Below, one piece after another: positions 38,374 through 46,493 of a stretch of 64,000 nucleotides of DNA. A program made the translations under genes and the position numbers. The notes beneath the pieces are model-generated. The model did no database searches. It worked only from the letters and a program-made list of their open reading frames with translations, and was not told the origin of the DNA. Every line of letters starts with the position of its first letter. The first letter of the stretch is position 1. The DNA is from Takakia lepidozioides. Taxonomy: Eukaryota > Streptophyta > Takakiopsida > Takakiales > Takakiaceae. The stretch spans positions 19,098,001-19,162,000 of the forward strand of contig CM060733.1 of the NCBI GenBank assembly GCA_030704615.1, written 5' to 3'.

Positions 38374-39107
38374 ATGGCTGGGGGAAATGAGGACGTAATT
38401 GAAGGGCAGGTCTCTTCTCTTAGTCTGTGCACACAAGGGGACAGGATTTATGTTTCCCAAGGAACTCAGACTGATTTGAGTGGAGAACAGTTGGACGAGT
38501 TGATTGCATACTGGGAGTCAGGCATTAGCAGTAGACAACAGACTGCTGTAGTTGGCATTGATGGCCTCAATATTGCCTTGGACAGTCAGAACTCTGTTGG
38601 AGCCAGTAGTTCTGCAGCTGTAGGTGAAATACCAATGTGGGTGAAAGCTAGGCTTGGAACACAGCCAAAGACAGTCCCGGGGACCAAGGTGTTCAGTCAC
38701 AAGGCCGTGGTGTACTGGAGCAGAGGGTTTGTGCAATCAGACATGGTTGCAGCCGGATACGCTCTGCACAGGGCAACCACGAGCGGGGGTTCATCAGCAA
38801 TGACATGTTTGTTGTGCGTGAAGGAGATGCAGTCATTCGCAATGAGGACACCCGCAACCGTCTCAAAGCTTTCGAGTTGAGAGACTATCAGACCCTACCT
38901 TTGTTTTCTTTAGTGTTTAGTGAGCGGGAGATAGGGGAGTATTGCTTTGTCTCTACCTGGCAGAAAGAGGAGGAGGGTTGGTTAGAGCGAGCTACTGTAG
39001 CTTGGGACAAGGTTAGTGGCAGGTTTCTGGACATAGATATACCTCCTACACCTTACCATCATGCAGAGCGAGGCACTTTGAGAGAAGTCTGGCAGTTGAT
39101 AGCATAG
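38374..39107 (+). CDS. Extra ORF upstream of gag, unknown protein, broken by a frameshift
   Basis: Codons 38374 to about 38780 encode a protein starting MAGGNEDVIEGQVSSLSLC and containing EQLDELIAYWESGI and EIPMWVKARLG. The reading then continues in another frame (ERGFISNDMFVVREGD ... YHHAERGTLREVWQLIA), stopping at 39107, for roughly 240 residues in all. The shift falls in the G-rich stretch near 38776-38790 and could be decay or a sequencing indel. I recognise no domain. Its position between leader and gag suggests an accessory protein of the element. Confidence 0.5.
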
Positions 39108-39627
39108 ATCAGGATTAGATCTTGATTGGTCGGGCTTCTATTCTTCCCCTCCATCTCTGTACTATTTTCATTACCTTGTACTTGTAGTTGCCAAAGCCTC
39201 TCTTGGTGGAGGCCAGTCAGTCCGGGGTTTTGGGCTGGGATATTCTGCAGGATCAGCATTGCAGCTGGATTTTGGTGTAGGGGTGTTGATGTTTTGATTT
39301 CTTGTGTTTGGATCCCCCCCAACACCTGCATGCTTGACTGTGCGCCATGTTGGTTTTGTGTGGGCGCTTGCTTTCATAGGGATTAGGCCGGATTTGATCA
39401 CCGGTCAATCCTAGAGTATGCTGTCGGTGGTGAGGCTGGAGTGATGACCAGCAAGACCACCAGTGTTTCTTCTATGGTGAGGCTGGGTTGATGACCAGCC
39501 AACCATAGGAGTTCTTGCGGTGGATGCAAGTGCAGGTGCCCTGAGCCATTGGGATATGACCCTTAAAACTGCAACAGGTGCCCACCCGTGTCACTATTAG
39601 ATTAGTAGTAGAGCCTTATAGTGTCAC

Positions 39628-40779
39628 GTGGAGGAGGTGCACATTGTGAGTGTCATTACGGAGTTACCCAAGGGTGGTGAGGGGAGTACGGCTACAGGCA
39701 GTAACAGTGAGAGTGGGTTCACAAGACGAGGTATTCGGTTCAGACCACCTTCACCGCCACCCTCAATTACTGTAGAGTCAGACACAGACTCGGGGGCTTC
39801 ATCAACAGGTGTGCACTTTCATTCGCCATTGTTGTGGGACGACATGGAGGAGATGTATGGAGCTACCAAGAGGCCTCGTAGGTACTCTGGAGCTGTGGGC
39901 ACAATCGAGTTGGATGACTTTATCCAGGAGTTCGACAGCTGGTGTGATTTGCAGCAGATGCGCAATCCACAACTATTCACCCCATTCATGGCGTGGAAGG
40001 GACTGTTCCAGCATTTGGAAGGCCCGCCTATGGACGATTACCACGAGTTCAGGCGAGGACATGAAGCAGAGATTGAGGAGTGGAGGATGTATTGGTCACC
40101 TGACTACGTCTCCATTACTCGAGGCACGACGCGACCAGTAGCTGCATCAGTACCAATAGCTCCCACTGCCAGCACTAGTAGTGGAGCAGGTAGTGCTGGT
40201 ACTTCTGCAGGTGGTACCAGTTCAAAAGGTGCTACTACTCCTCCTGCCACAACTACAACACATGTGCCTAGATTCAACCCGGTGGTGGAGTTCTTCCAGG
40301 AGTTGCGGAGGAACTACCAAGGTGTACGGACAGAGAAGCTGCGAAGTTTGCAAGACTTCCAGCGCAAACCCAGTGAGAGCCTGCAAGAGGCGTACACTCG
40401 TATGAGGCGCTTGATAAGTGTGACCCAAGGGGTTACTGAAGCTCAGGCAATCCAGTTTTGGTATGGAATTGTGGACAAGGAGCTCAAGAGAAGGGTGCGA
40501 GATGCAACCCTGTTACAAGCAGCCCAACCCACATTAGCAGATGTGTTTCTGCTGGCTGAGCGGATTGAGCTCAACATGGTGGAGGAGCGAGTTGTTACAA
40601 TTGGATTTGGCAAGGACATGCCGGTACGGGGCACAGCTGTCAGCCCACAAGCACAAGGGACTGCCCAACAGCGTGGTCAGGGGGCAAGGTTGCCCAGCCC
40701 AAGTTCCATGGAGCTTACAGGGGACCTCAGGTGCAGAGGCCCGTGGCATCTTTTGCAGGCCAACAGCAACCAGGGGTGA
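39628..40779 (+). CDS. gag: Retrotransposon gag, capsid region
   Basis: A 383-codon frame with an acidic/Ser-rich N-terminus, then a Retrotrans_gag-like helical region: FIQEFDSWCDLQQM, MAWKGLFQHLEG, a Ser/Thr/Ala-rich linker, and VEFFQELRRNYQGVRTEKLR with LQDFQRKPSESLQEAYTRMR and ADVFLLAERIELN. This is typical of Ty3/Gypsy Gag, which assembles virus-like particles in the cytoplasm. The frame ends in TGA at 40777-40779. Sequence continuity leaves this frame earlier, at a run of five G (40680-40684), and the zinc knuckles continue in the -1 frame. Confidence 0.85.
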   Translation: MEEVHIVSVITELPKGGEGSTATGSNSESGFTRRGIRFRPPSPPPSITVESDTDSGASSTGVHFHSPLLWDDMEEMYGATKRPRRYSGAVGTIELDDFIQEFDSWCDLQQMRNPQLFTPFMAWKGLFQHLEGPPMDDYHEFRRGHEAEIEEWRMYWSPDYVSITRGTTRPVAASVPIAPTASTSSGAGSAGTSAGGTSSKGATTPPATTTTHVPRFNPVVEFFQELRRNYQGVRTEKLRSLQDFQRKPSESLQEAYTRMRRLISVTQGVTEAQAIQFWYGIVDKELKRRVRDATLLQAAQPTLADVFLLAERIELNMVEERVVTIGFGKDMPVRGTAVSPQAQGTAQQRGQGARLPSPSSMELTGDLRCRGPWHLLQANSNQG

Positions 40780-41092
40780 TATGTTGGACATGTGGAGGAC
40801 CCCATGTCAAGAGAGATTGCCCAGAGAGTGGCAGAAGGCCGGCACAAGCACAGCCTGCACAGTTGCAGTGTGGGCATTGTGGCAAGTATGGGCATGGAGA
40901 TGCCCAGTGTTATGACTTGCATCCTAAGTTGCACCCAGGCCAGTTCCAAGGGAACAATGGTGGCCGGGGGCGAGGTGGACCAGCCCAGAGAGGACGAGGT
41001 GGTCGGGCACGAGGTGCAGGCCAAAGGCAAGCTCAACATGGCCAAGGACGCGGAGGTCAGGGCGTTGATCAAGGCATGGCCAACCGGCTTCA
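40671..41092 (+). CDS. Gag nucleocapsid, two CCHC zinc knuckles (-1 frame)
   Basis: Continuation of Gag in the -1 frame: VAQPKFHGAYRGPQVQRP, then knuckle 1 CWTCGGPHVKRDC (C-x2-C-x3-H-x4-C), knuckle 2 CGHCGKYGHGDAQC (C-x2-C-x4-H-x4-C), and an Arg/Gly-rich RNA-binding tail. These bind the element RNA for packaging. The -1 shift could be programmed, to make Gag versus Gag-Pol, but the G5 run does not form a good XXXYYYZ slip site. A simple indel is equally likely. The frame is left again before 41108, where the methyltransferase ORF begins in the third frame. Confidence 0.8.
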
Positions 41093-41107
41093 GCAGAGCA
41101 GGATGAC

Positions 41108-42574
41108 ATGCATGGTACGGCGGAGTTGCCTGCCATGGTTGCTCACACTCCGTTGTGGGGTACGAGCAAGGATTTGCAGCAAGCTGCTGATGGACGGGTG
41201 CAACAAGCTTGGGAAGAAGCTTTTGTACCGTCAGGAGAGGAGGAGAGTGCGGTGATTGCACCAGGGCCACCTCAGTTGTCGCCATTGGACACCACACCTC
41301 TTGTGTGGCAGCGGCCGGATGAAGGCATTTGCCTTCTGGACTTGTTTGGCGGGATCAGCACCGGATTGGCTGCTGTGCTACAGGCAGGTGTGCGGGTAAG
41401 GCGTTACCTGTATGTGGAGAGGGATGAGACTGCACGACGCGTCTCACTGCGCCATGTGGCTCAGTTGGTACAGCAGTACCCTGACTTGTTGCCTGTGTCT
41501 GCAGTTCGTGGATACCAACAAGCCTTGCCAGCAGACATTTCCTTGTTGGGGGCGCAAGATTTGGAGCAGGTTGGCTCCATTGATCTGATAGTGGCAGGTT
41601 GGCCCTGCCAAGGGCATTCATCAGCCGGGCATGGCAATGGATTGCGAGACTCGAGGACGGGTCTGTTTTGGGAGATGGTGCGGATTTTGCGCTGCTTGCA
41701 GCTTCATCAAGCTATATCTCCAGCATACATCTTGGAGAATGTACCACTGATGGGTGATTCTCGGGCCAGGGTGATATCCAGTGTGCATCAAGTCCGGTCG
41801 TGGCTTGGGTCAGCAGTGTTGTTGGATGCAGCTGCAGTGGGGTCACGGGCTCATCGTCCACGACTATGGTGGACTAACTTGATGCCACCCGCACTGCTCA
41901 AGCGTGCATTTGATGGGGTGCAGCGGCCAGCACACCTCACCGTGGATGGCATTTTGGACACAGGAAGGCAGTCTCAACGTGTGAGACACGATGACCGTTC
42001 GCCTTTGGCAGTGGTCAACAGGGTGGGTCAACCACGAACAGCATTACCTACACTGCTCAGCTTCCCAGGATCCCATGCTTTTCGGGATGGTGGACCTGGC
42101 CTCCTGTGGGATGCTCAGTTGCAGCAATTAGTGGAGCCTAATGCCGACGAGCGAGAGCGGGCTATGGGGTTTTCCACTGGGACCACGGCGGTGCCTTCTC
42201 TTTCTGAGGCATCACGTCATCAGGTGTTGGGGCAAGCAATGGATCTCAATTGCTTGACCTGGATTGTCAGCTTGGCTATGGCTGAGCAACGTAGAGTGCG
42301 GAGTGCACTTCCCTTGACGGTCTCTCTGCCTACTGAGACGGTACAGGCAGCGAGTGGGGGCGAGCCGGTGAGGACCACGAGGTGTAGACATCCATGGCAC
42401 ATGTGGGAGGTGCTCGAGGTTCAGAGGGAGTTGGCAGCGAAGGCAGCTGTGATGGATGAGGTTGGGGATTCTTCTCGGGATGAGGAGGTTCTCAATGATG
42501 AGATGATGGGGCAGGATGAGGCCTTGTCATTGACTGAGCAGGAAGGGGGTACTGCTCAAGAGGCTGCAGCATAG
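41108..42574 (+). CDS. Cytosine-5 DNA methyltransferase domain encoded by the retrotransposon
   Basis: 488 codons. All conserved C5-methyltransferase motifs appear in canonical order. Motif I, ICLLDLFGGISTG (about residues 74-86), binds S-adenosylmethionine. Motif II is YVERDE (102-107). Motif IV is IDLIVAGWPCQGHSSAG (158-174) with catalytic Cys167. Motif VI is YILENVP (207-213) with Glu210. Motif VIII is GSRAHRPRLWW (245-255). A target-recognition region follows, then motif IX TALPTLLSFPG, an EPNADERERAMGF block, and motif X SRHQVLGQAMDLNCLTWI. The enzyme would methylate cytosine C5 in DNA. Motif VIII (AHRPRLWW) recalls DNMT3-type enzymes, while PCQ in motif IV is the common form; I leave the subfamily open. 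The protein ends in an acidic tail and UAG, and RT follows in the same frame. The catalytic core looks intact. Confidence 0.93.
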   Translation: MHGTAELPAMVAHTPLWGTSKDLQQAADGRVQQAWEEAFVPSGEEESAVIAPGPPQLSPLDTTPLVWQRPDEGICLLDLFGGISTGLAAVLQAGVRVRRYLYVERDETARRVSLRHVAQLVQQYPDLLPVSAVRGYQQALPADISLLGAQDLEQVGSIDLIVAGWPCQGHSSAGHGNGLRDSRTGLFWEMVRILRCLQLHQAISPAYILENVPLMGDSRARVISSVHQVRSWLGSAVLLDAAAVGSRAHRPRLWWTNLMPPALLKRAFDGVQRPAHLTVDGILDTGRQSQRVRHDDRSPLAVVNRVGQPRTALPTLLSFPGSHAFRDGGPGLLWDAQLQQLVEPNADERERAMGFSTGTTAVPSLSEASRHQVLGQAMDLNCLTWIVSLAMAEQRRVRSALPLTVSLPTETVQAASGGEPVRTTRCRHPWHMWEVLEVQRELAAKAAVMDEVGDSSRDEEVLNDEMMGQDEALSLTEQEGGTAQEAAA

Positions 42575-42580
42575 CAACCA
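42572..42580 (+). promoter_or_regulatory. Candidate stop-codon readthrough site UAG-CAA-CCA
   Basis: The methyltransferase ORF stops at TAG (42572-42574), followed by CAA CCA. This fits the consensus UAG-CAR-YYA that directs readthrough in tobamoviruses. Downstream the same frame stays open through RT-RNase H to 44560. The layout suggests that a small share of ribosomes make a methyltransferase-RT fusion. Not tested; a chance match is possible. Confidence 0.5.
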
Positions 42581-44560
42581 CGGGACGCGTCCTCTACCTC
42601 TAAGCCCACTGGACTTAAGGTTGCAGTTACGGAGGACAATTGGGAGCCTGACATTGGACCCATTGTCACCGGAGGAGAGAGACGACGTATTTGGCGGTTC
42701 CTGAGGGCTTATAGGAATTGCTTTGCCTTCAGTTTGAAGGACTTGGGAGCACTGAAGGGTCAAGAGATCCGTATTGAGTTGGCCACTGACACGCCAATCT
42801 TTCGGAGACCCTATAAATACAGTGACATGGAGAGGTCTTTGATTCAGATGAGGACTCAAGATCTCTGGGAGGCAGGTTTGGTGGAGCTCTCTGGTGGAGA
42901 GTATGCTTCAGCCACAGTGATGCCAGCTAAGAAGGATGTCTATGGCAATTGGACGGAGAGACGTATGTGCGGTGATTACCGGCCTGTAAATCGTCAGACC
43001 AAGTCCGATAGGTATGCCATGCCAACACCAGAGGAGATCTTTGATGCCATTGGGCATTCCAAGGTCTTTAGCACGTTGGATTTACGATCCGGATATCACC
43101 AGTTGCCGATCAAGGAGGCGGATAAGCAAAAGACGGCATTCTGGGGGATCAATGAGCACGGGAAGGATTGCCTATACCAGTGGCGGTTCTTACCATTTGG
43201 GCTTAAAAACGCTCCCGCTGAGTTTCAAAGAGTCATGGACAGGATTCTAGCAGGGGTGGAGTTTGCTCGGTGCTACATAGATGACATCATCATCTTTAGT
43301 GCTACGGTGGAGGAGCATGAGAGACACCTTCAGGGGGTATTTGAGCGCTTGAGGACGCACGGATTGAAGTTACATCCGGGCAAGTGCAAGTTTTTCCACA
43401 ACCAGATTGAGTATCTGGGTCACATGATATATCCTGGAGGATTGGGGGTACAGCAGACTAAGGTAGAGTCCATTGCACAGGTTCCATGCCCCACGGATGT
43501 GAGCCGAGTTCGAGCTTTCATGGGGTTAGCAAACTATTACAGACGGTTTGTTAAGGGATTTAGTGCCATTGCAAAGGCTCTAACCAAGCTGACCAAGGTG
43601 GACCAGGAGTGGCAGTGGGAAGATGAGCAAGAACAAGCTTTTCAAGAGCTCAAGGCGAGGTTGACCTCGGCGCCCATCTTGAGACGACCTATCAGGGGGC
43701 GTCCTTTTCAGCTGCATACAGATTGGAGCATGCTGGGGCTTGGAGCGGTGCTCACACAGGTGGATGATGAGGGAAGAGAGTTCGTAGTGGCTTATGCTAG
43801 CCGCTCGAACAATGCTGCAGAGTCTAAGTATAGCTCATATGAGGGAGAATGCTTAGCTGCAGTGTGGGCCGTGGCACACTTCAGGTGCTATTTATACGGC
43901 AATCTCTTCACCCTTGTCACGGATCACCAACCACTCAAGTGGTTGATGAAGTCAGACAAGCTTACGGGGAAGCTTGCACGGTGGGCACTCATCCTTCAAG
44001 AGTATGACTTTCAGGTGGTGCATCGACCGGGTTTGGTCAATCGAAATGCAGATGGGTTGAGTCGTAATCCATGCACGAGCCAGCAGGATGACACTGGAGC
44101 TCGGTGGCATGGTGAGACGGACGAGGAGATGGTGCCCGGATGGCATGCATCTGCATTTCTGTGTATCTTGGCAACGGAAGGCCAGGTTGGACCTACAACA
44201 GGGATGACTGTAGATCAAGTGTCTGAGGACCCTGAGGCCAGCAATGAGCAGGGTGGCGCCAAAGATATACATGAGGATTCAGTTGTGTTGGACTACCTCC
44301 GCAGTGGAGACACGGCAGCCACTATGACTGCCAAGGAGAGGGATCGGATCCTACAACGAGCCAAGAGGTTCAGGTGGGAGGGGACACACCTGCTCCGAGT
44401 GTGGGAGGATGGTCGAGTGAGGATTGTGCCTCACCCAACACAGCGGGCACGGTTAGTGCGGCATGCCCATGAGGAGTTGGGGCATTTTGGGGTGCGACGC
44501 ACTCATAGTCTACTGCAGGGGCAGTATTGGTGGCGTGGTATGCACACAGAGGTGCAATAA
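42575..44560 (+). CDS. pol: Pol: reverse transcriptase and RNase H
   Basis: This frame is open straight after the UAG; its first ATG is at 42734. RT features, in order: MCGDYRPVNRQT, VFSTLDLRSGYHQLPI with a catalytic Asp, KTAFWGINEHG, FLPFGLKNAPAEFQRVMD, the YIDD box in CYIDDIIIF near 43274, and LKLHPGKCKFF with YLGHMI. RNase H follows with LHTDWSMLGLGAVL, SKYSSYEGECLAAVWAV and TDHQPLKWLM, containing the D-E-D residues. The frame ends in HAHEELGHFGVRRTHSLL, the HxxxH half of the integrase zinc finger, and a TAA at 44558-44560. It converts element RNA to DNA in cytoplasmic particles. No aspartic protease (DTG/DSG) was seen upstream of RT. Confidence 0.93.
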   Translation, partial: QPRDASSTSKPTGLKVAVTEDNWEPDIGPIVTGGERRRIWRFLRAYRNCFAFSLKDLGALKGQEIRIELATDTPIFRRPYKYSDMERSLIQMRTQDLWEAGLVELSGGEYASATVMPAKKDVYGNWTERRMCGDYRPVNRQTKSDRYAMPTPEEIFDAIGHSKVFSTLDLRSGYHQLPIKEADKQKTAFWGINEHGKDCLYQWRFLPFGLKNAPAEFQRVMDRILAGVEFARCYIDDIIIFSATVEEHERHLQGVFERLRTHGLKLHPGKCKFFHNQIEYLGHMIYPGGLGVQQTKVESIAQVPCPTDVSRVRAFMGLANYYRRFVKGFSAIAKALTKLTKVDQEWQWEDEQEQAFQELKARLTSAPILRRPIRGRPFQLHTDWSMLGLGAVLTQVDDEGREFVVAYASRSNNAAESKYSSYEGECLAAVWAVAHFRCYLYGNLFTLVTDHQPLKWLMKSDKLTGKLARWALILQEYDFQVVHRPGLVNRNADGLSRNPCTSQQDDTGARWHGETDEEMVPGWHASAFLCILATEGQVGPTTGMTVDQVSEDPEASNEQGGAKDIHEDSVVLDYLRSGDTAATMTAKERDRILQRAKRFRWEGTHLLRVWEDGRVRIVPHPTQRARLVRHAHEELGHFGVRRTHSLLQGQYWWRGMHTEVQ

Positions 44561-45709
44561 TTTGTGGCTAGGTGCATGGTGTGTGACAGGATGCGTGCTT
44601 CATTCAACGCCCCTACTCCACAATTGCACCCTCTTCCGATCATGGGATTGGGCTACAGGTGGAGTCTTGACTTCGCAGGGCCGTTGCCACTGACCATGCG
44701 CCACAACAAGTACGTGTTGGTGATGGTGGAGCACTTCTCCAAGTGGATTGAATTGGTTCCATTGCCTGATAAGGCTAGTGAGGGAGCTGCGTATGCATTC
44801 CTGGATTGTGTGCTTAGCCGATTCGGTGCTCCAGCTGAGGTACTCACGGACCAAGGGAGAGAGTTCTTGGGGGAGTTTCAGGCTTTGTGTGACAAGGCCT
44901 TGATAGACCACCGCACCACTTCTCGGGATCATCCTGAAGCCGATGGCTTGGCAGAGAGAGTTGTTCAGACAGTAAAGAGGGGTTTGCGCAAGTATGGCTT
45001 GCAGAAGGGACACCTAGGAGATTGGGACCTTCAGTTACCCTGGTTAGCCATGGGCTACAGGTTCAGCAAGCAAGCATCACTTGTCTCCTTCTCACCATAT
45101 TTTCTTCTCTTTGGCCGAGAGCCGGATTTGCCTACATCCATTCGCAGAGAAGCTGCTACAGTTCTTAACCTTGACGATCCGGACATGTGGGCACGTGCAT
45201 GTGAGCAGCGTGCAGAGTTGTTCAAGAGAGTCATGCCCATGGCTTTCGAGAACCTTGCCATTGCACAACACCGTGATACGTTGAGGTATGCTACCATACG
45301 TGGTGGGGGCTATCGTCCTGGGGTTCGGAGATTCAACCCTGGTGACTATGTCTATCTGCAGCAGACTGCTCCTACGACCCTGGATGTGACTGCAGGACGT
45401 GTTATTTTGAGGGTTCGAGAGGTCTTACCCTCAGGCGTCTTGGTCTTGGAGGGTCGGGATGACATAACTTGGAAGGACCATGTGCGTAATTGTGCGCCAT
45501 GTCACCTTCCGAATGTTGATGGCAGGATTGACCCAAACCTGGTAGTGGTATCTGCAGGTTTGAGGTGCATGTTGTGTGGGTCTGCTAAAGGGGCAGCCAC
45601 CATGCTGGTGTGCGATCGATGCTCTAGAGGTTGGCATATGGGATGCTTGACTCCACCTCTTGAGATGGTTCCGGATGGGGATTGGTTATGTCCACATTGC
45701 ATTGGATAG
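44561..45709 (+). CDS. Pol: integrase with C-terminal PHD finger
   Basis: Same frame as RT after the TAA. It opens with the CxxC half of the HHCC zinc finger (CMVCDRM). The catalytic core follows: WSLDFAGP (D36, counting from the ATG at 44564), VLTDQGREF (D96) and HPEADGLAERVVQT (E131). Then come a Gly/Tyr-rich linker and GDYVYLQQ. The C-terminus is a PHD finger with all eight zinc ligands: C335-x2-C338-x11-C350-x2-C353-x4-H358-x2-C361-x14-C376-x2-C379 (MLVCDRCSRGWHMGC and DGDWLCPHC). Chromoviruses usually carry a chromodomain at this position. PHD fingers often read histone H3 tails, so a targeting role is a reasonable inference. The TAA breaks the HHCC finger and may inactivate this copy unless it is read through. 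Confidence 0.92.
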   Translation, partial: FVARCMVCDRMRASFNAPTPQLHPLPIMGLGYRWSLDFAGPLPLTMRHNKYVLVMVEHFSKWIELVPLPDKASEGAAYAFLDCVLSRFGAPAEVLTDQGREFLGEFQALCDKALIDHRTTSRDHPEADGLAERVVQTVKRGLRKYGLQKGHLGDWDLQLPWLAMGYRFSKQASLVSFSPYFLLFGREPDLPTSIRREAATVLNLDDPDMWARACEQRAELFKRVMPMAFENLAIAQHRDTLRYATIRGGGYRPGVRRFNPGDYVYLQQTAPTTLDVTAGRVILRVREVLPSGVLVLEGRDDITWKDHVRNCAPCHLPNVDGRIDPNLVVVSAGLRCMLCGSAKGAATMLVCDRCSRGWHMGCLTPPLEMVPDGDWLCPHCIG

Positions 45710-45956
45710 TGGGAGTGGATACAACCATGGAAGGCTAACAAGAAACGCAAGGCCCAGCTACTAAGAGACCTTGAACACACGAGGTCCTGGCCCAAGTTCA
45801 CAGATTGCAAGATGACGACTAACGATGGGGCTACTCTTGTACCCGGCCTCTTGGTCTATAGAGTTTGAGTACAATAGGGACAGTGATAGAGGACTTAGTA
45901 CGGCTGTGGCTATTACATCTTGTAGGTATCTGGAGGTAGAGGGACCTATCCACCAG

Positions 45957-46493
45957 CTAGGGGGGCGATTGTGGCAGACTACTTTATTGTGCATATATGT
46001 GTGGTGTGGTTTGGACAGCGATGTAGTTGTGTAGCGATATGTATGCGCACGACAGCTGTTAAGTTAAATAAGCACAGTGTGAAAACAGCTAGAATAAAAT
46101 TAGTTATTTGTATTTAACACTTGGATTTAGGTCAAGTGTTAAATCAGGTGTCAAGTTTAGTTTGACACCTGGTCCGTCTTATCTTCACGAGAGCGGCAGT
46201 CGCGCGGCTCATCTTTCTCGAGTTGAGCCTGCGCGACCGAGCTCCTGCATGCGTTTAGATCTGAGTGTACTCATGATGGGAGTGTAGGTTGTTGTGGGGT
46301 GGAGTCCCCATAGCTTGGGGTGCCCCTGGCTCGACTTCTATTATAAAGAGTGATAGCGATGGATTTCATATGTTTTGTGTCAACAGTGTCTCTATGCTTG
46401 TTTATCATTGTGGCAGATTACTTTATTGTGCATATATGTGTGGTGTGGTTTGGACAGCGATGTAGTTGTGTAGCGATATGTATGCGCACGACA
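45957..46493 (+). repeat. 3' LTR (46057-46407) flanked by an 87-bp direct repeat
   Basis: The 3' LTR (TGTTAAG...TTTATCA, 351 bp) is preceded by an 87-bp block at 45968-46054 and followed by a second copy at 46407-46493 (attgtggcagactacttt...gcgcacgaca), with one mismatch. A purine-rich run (taggggggcg, about 45957-45966) directly precedes the first 87-bp block and could be the polypurine tract. In that case the true U3 start is unclear. The outer copy does not correspond to anything after the 5' LTR. Confidence 0.8.

Larger units (their letters stand above)
36040..46407 (+). mobile_element. Ty3/Gypsy-type LTR retrotransposon encoding a DNA cytosine methyltransferase and a PHD-finger integrase
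   Basis: Terminal direct repeats of 351 bp (36040-36390 and 46057-46407), both TG...CA, flank about 9.7 kb of internal sequence. Internal order on the plus strand: a 3.2-kb leader with an extra ORF, gag with two CCHC knuckles, a C5 DNA methyltransferase, RT-RNase H, and integrase plus PHD finger. The RT-before-integrase order and the TDHQPLKWL RNase H motif place it in the Ty3/Gypsy group. The repeats differ at only about two positions, so insertion is recent. Lesions or recoding sites are a -1 shift in gag, another shift before the methyltransferase, a UAG between methyltransferase and RT, and a UAA at the RT/integrase junction. No aspartic protease was seen and no clean 5-bp target duplication was found. 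CAGA occurs just before 36040 and just after 46493. Confidence 0.93.

Noticed and set aside
40680-40684. The G5 run as a classical -1 frameshift heptamer
   Set aside because: In the zero frame the codons are GGG GCA; the A-site tRNA would not re-pair after slipping, so it does not fit XXXYYYZ. Left as an unexplained shift.
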